From positions 1 through 64,000 of the forward strand of contig NZ_JAIVFX010000022.1 in NCBI RefSeq assembly GCF_020829625.1: a DNA stretch of 64,000 nt, written 5' to 3'. Positions 62,530 to 64,000 of this stretch are shown here, piece after piece (the first letter of the stretch is position 1; each line of letters starts with the position of its first letter). The translations under genes and the position numbers were made by a program. This DNA is from Nostoc sp. XA010. Its GTDB lineage: Bacteria > Cyanobacteriota > Cyanobacteriia > Cyanobacteriales > Nostocaceae. The notes beneath the pieces are model-generated. The model was not told where the DNA came from and did no database searches. It saw nothing but the letters and a program-made list of their open reading frames with translations.

Positions 62530-62557
62530 GTAAAGACGCAATGAATTGCGTCTCTAC
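62530..62557. repeat. 28-nt palindrome (GTAGAGACG family)
   Basis: GTAAAGACGCAAT and ATTGCGTCTCTAC enclose GA, with one mismatch. It is a third member of the family at 9621 and 16797, and sits between the array and the mutase gene. Confidence 0.7.
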
Positions 62558-62609
62558 TTTGAAAAAGTGTAGGCTGGGCAGTACCTGCCCACGATCAACA
62601 TCAAGAAAC

Positions 62610-64000
62610 TTAAGCCTTAACCGCTATTTGTTTGTATGTTGCTAAAGCCTGCGCCACACAATGATCCATGTTTAGATACTTGTATGTAGCTAGCCGTCCC
62701 ACAAAATGCACACCTGATGTTGACTCAGCCAGGGCTTTGTATTGTTTGTAAATTTCCTGATTTTCAGGACGTGGCACTGGATAATATGGGTCGCCCTCTG
62801 CCTTGGGAAACTCGTAAACAATACTAGTTTTGGAGTGTTCCTGTCCAGTTAGGTACTTAAATTCGGTAATACGGGTATACAGTTGTTCGTTGGGATAGTT
62901 AATCACTGGCGCTGACTGAAACACAGGGGTGTGATGCGTTTCGTGTTTAAAATCTAATGAGCGATAAGGTAGTTTACCGTAGCGACAATCAAAAAACTCA
63001 TCAACTGGCCCAGTGTAAACCATCTCGCGGCAAGGTATAGCCTTCTCGATTTCACGGTAATCAGTGTTGAGCATTACCTTAATGTTTGGATGATTTAACA
63101 TATTCTCAAACATCCGAGTAAAGCCATGCAGTGGCATTGCTTGGTAACTATCTGTGAAATATCGGCTGTCGCGGTTTGTACGGGTGGGAATTCGGGCAAT
63201 TACTGTTTTGTCAAGTTCTGAAGGATCAAGTCCCCATTGTTTGCGAGTATAGTTTTTGAAGAATTTTTCGTAAAGTTCCTGACCAACTTTACTAATTACT
63301 ACATCTTCAGAGGTACGGATGTGTTCTCTCGGTTCTGCAACGGACTGAAAAAACTCTTCTGCCTGGAATGAGTTGAGGTTCATTCCATAGAGTTTGTTGA
63401 TGGTGTCAAGGTTAATCGGGATGGGGACGAGTTGCCCATCTACGCTGGCTAGAACGTGATGCTCGTAAGAACGCCAGGGAGTAAACTGTGAGAGGTATTC
63501 AAATACTTCGCGGGAACTGGTATGAAAGATATGAGGGCCATATTTATGTACGAGAATCCCGTGGTCGTCATAATGGTCGTAAGCATTACCACCAATGTGG
63601 TTGCGCTTGTCTACAACCAATACTTTTTTACCGGAATGTCTCGCCAAACGATCAGCGATAACGCTACCAGAGAAGCCTGCACCAACAACTAAATAATCAA
63701 ATATAAAGTCTCTGGTAATGATGCTTGGTGCTTCTGGAATATCTGTTGAGATGGGAGATTTCCCATTTTTACCATTAGTTGTGGTATCTGGCGTGGTTGC
63801 GATCGCAGAATCTATCAACTGCATCATCGATCCCCAAGTCCGATCCCAAGAAATCTGCTCTAAGAATGCATCTACTCGACTCAACCATCCTGATGCTGGA
63901 GTATCTTCTTGCAATGCCTGTTCTGCTGCGGCGACGAACTCTTCAGTCGTGTCTGCAATTCGTACTAGCTTCAAGTCTGCATAAGGACGCACCACATCTC
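62610..64000 (-). CDS. glf: Glycosyltransferase - UDP-galactopyranose mutase fusion (partial)
   Basis: The gene runs off the right end of the window, so its start is outside. The visible 463 residues include the tail of a glycosyltransferase (about 1-90: RPYADLKLVRIADTTEEFV, then WDRTWGSMMQLID), a short linker, and a full UDP-galactopyranose mutase from about residue 97: FDYLVVGAGFSGSVIADRLA, then VDKRNHIGGNAYDHYDDHG, GPHIFHTS and a C-terminal YKYLNMDHCVAQAL. The mutase converts UDP-galactopyranose to UDP-galactofuranose using FAD. The frame is open through the window edge. Together with galE it could feed a galactofuranose-containing polymer. Confidence 0.88.
   Translation of the reverse strand, partial: DVVRPYADLKLVRIADTTEEFVAAAEQALQEDTPASGWLSRVDAFLEQISWDRTWGSMMQLIDSAIATTPDTTTNGKNGKSPISTDIPEAPSIITRDFIFDYLVVGAGFSGSVIADRLARHSGKKVLVVDKRNHIGGNAYDHYDDHGILVHKYGPHIFHTSSREVFEYLSQFTPWRSYEHHVLASVDGQLVPIPINLDTINKLYGMNLNSFQAEEFFQSVAEPREHIRTSEDVVISKVGQELYEKFFKNYTRKQWGLDPSELDKTVIARIPTRTNRDSRYFTDSYQAMPLHGFTRMFENMLNHPNIKVMLNTDYREIEKAIPCREMVYTGPVDEFFDCRYGKLPYRSLDFKHETHHTPVFQSAPVINYPNEQLYTRITEFKYLTGQEHSKTSIVYEFPKAEGDPYYPVPRPENQEIYKQYKALAESTSGVHFVGRLATYKYLNMDHCVAQALATYKQIAVKA

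Larger units (their letters stand above)
61964..62609. other. Intergenic region with a 21-bp array
   Basis: No gene is seen. Positions 62046-62105 carry a GCTTCCCGCAGGG repeat. The array lies at 62291-62430, and a GTAAAGACGCAAT palindrome at 62530-62557. Frames on both strands of the array are artefacts. Confidence 0.6.

Overview
This window comes from a filamentous, probably heterocyst-forming cyanobacterium of the Nostoc/Anabaena group. The evidence is the very frequent HIP1 octamer GCGATCGC, heptamer short tandem repeats (STRR), many small dispersed palindromes, cyanobacteria-restricted families (DUF2237, DUF2231, DUF3122, beta-monoglucosyldiacylglycerol synthase, a DnaX intein) and a xisH remnant. 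No tRNA, rRNA, CRISPR array or intact transposase was seen. Names rest on motif reading and memory of families; no database search was possible. Region by region: 1-3854 holds a DUF2237 gene and a minus-strand signalling pair, a receiver-less CheB methylesterase followed by a hybrid histidine kinase. 4775-9513 is an operon for a haem-copper terminal oxidase: two DUF2231 membrane proteins, then subunits II, I and III. Subunit II has lost most CuA ligands, which marks the ARTO/cox3 type. 9687-16637 is mixed: an unrecognised protein, CheR, an HD alarmone-hydrolase-like enzyme, a Uma2 nuclease, a DUF2993 protein, a third DUF2231 protein and a nucleotidyltransferase. 16934-24611 carries a GAF hybrid kinase, a membrane-anchored GTPase, an SH3 protein and mgdA (glycolipid synthesis). 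24685-27444 is dnaX, interrupted by a mini-intein. 27820-32555 is a two-gene unit: a small protein and a 1286-residue TPR-CHAT (caspase-like) protein that share the same N-terminal domain. 33246-42980 includes recR (no ATG at its expected start), a HIT protein, a second Uma2 nuclease, an APC-type permease, a lipoprotein, a DUF1517-like protein, a pentapeptide-repeat protein and tyrA. 43225-55860 has small hydrophilic proteins, a DUF3122 protein, a polysaccharide deacetylase, the broken xisH, a 2OG-Fe(II) oxygenase, a very large TamB protein, a ClC channel and the UV endonuclease uvsE. 55993-64000 holds two PEP-CTERM secreted proteins and a sugar-nucleotide/exopolysaccharide run: galE, a glycosidase-RmlD fusion, and a glycosyltransferase-UDP-galactopyranose mutase fusion that leaves the window. 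The most unusual feature is a family of interspersed elements bounded by inverted copies of TACGGTGTACACACAAGTC. Two copies (8591-8844 and 34688-35046) enclose arrays of unrelated sequence but the same 21-bp period. A third copy lies inside the DnaX intein (26475-26760), where it stays open and in frame at the place usually taken by a homing endonuclease. A further 21-bp array (62291-62430) lacks these ends.
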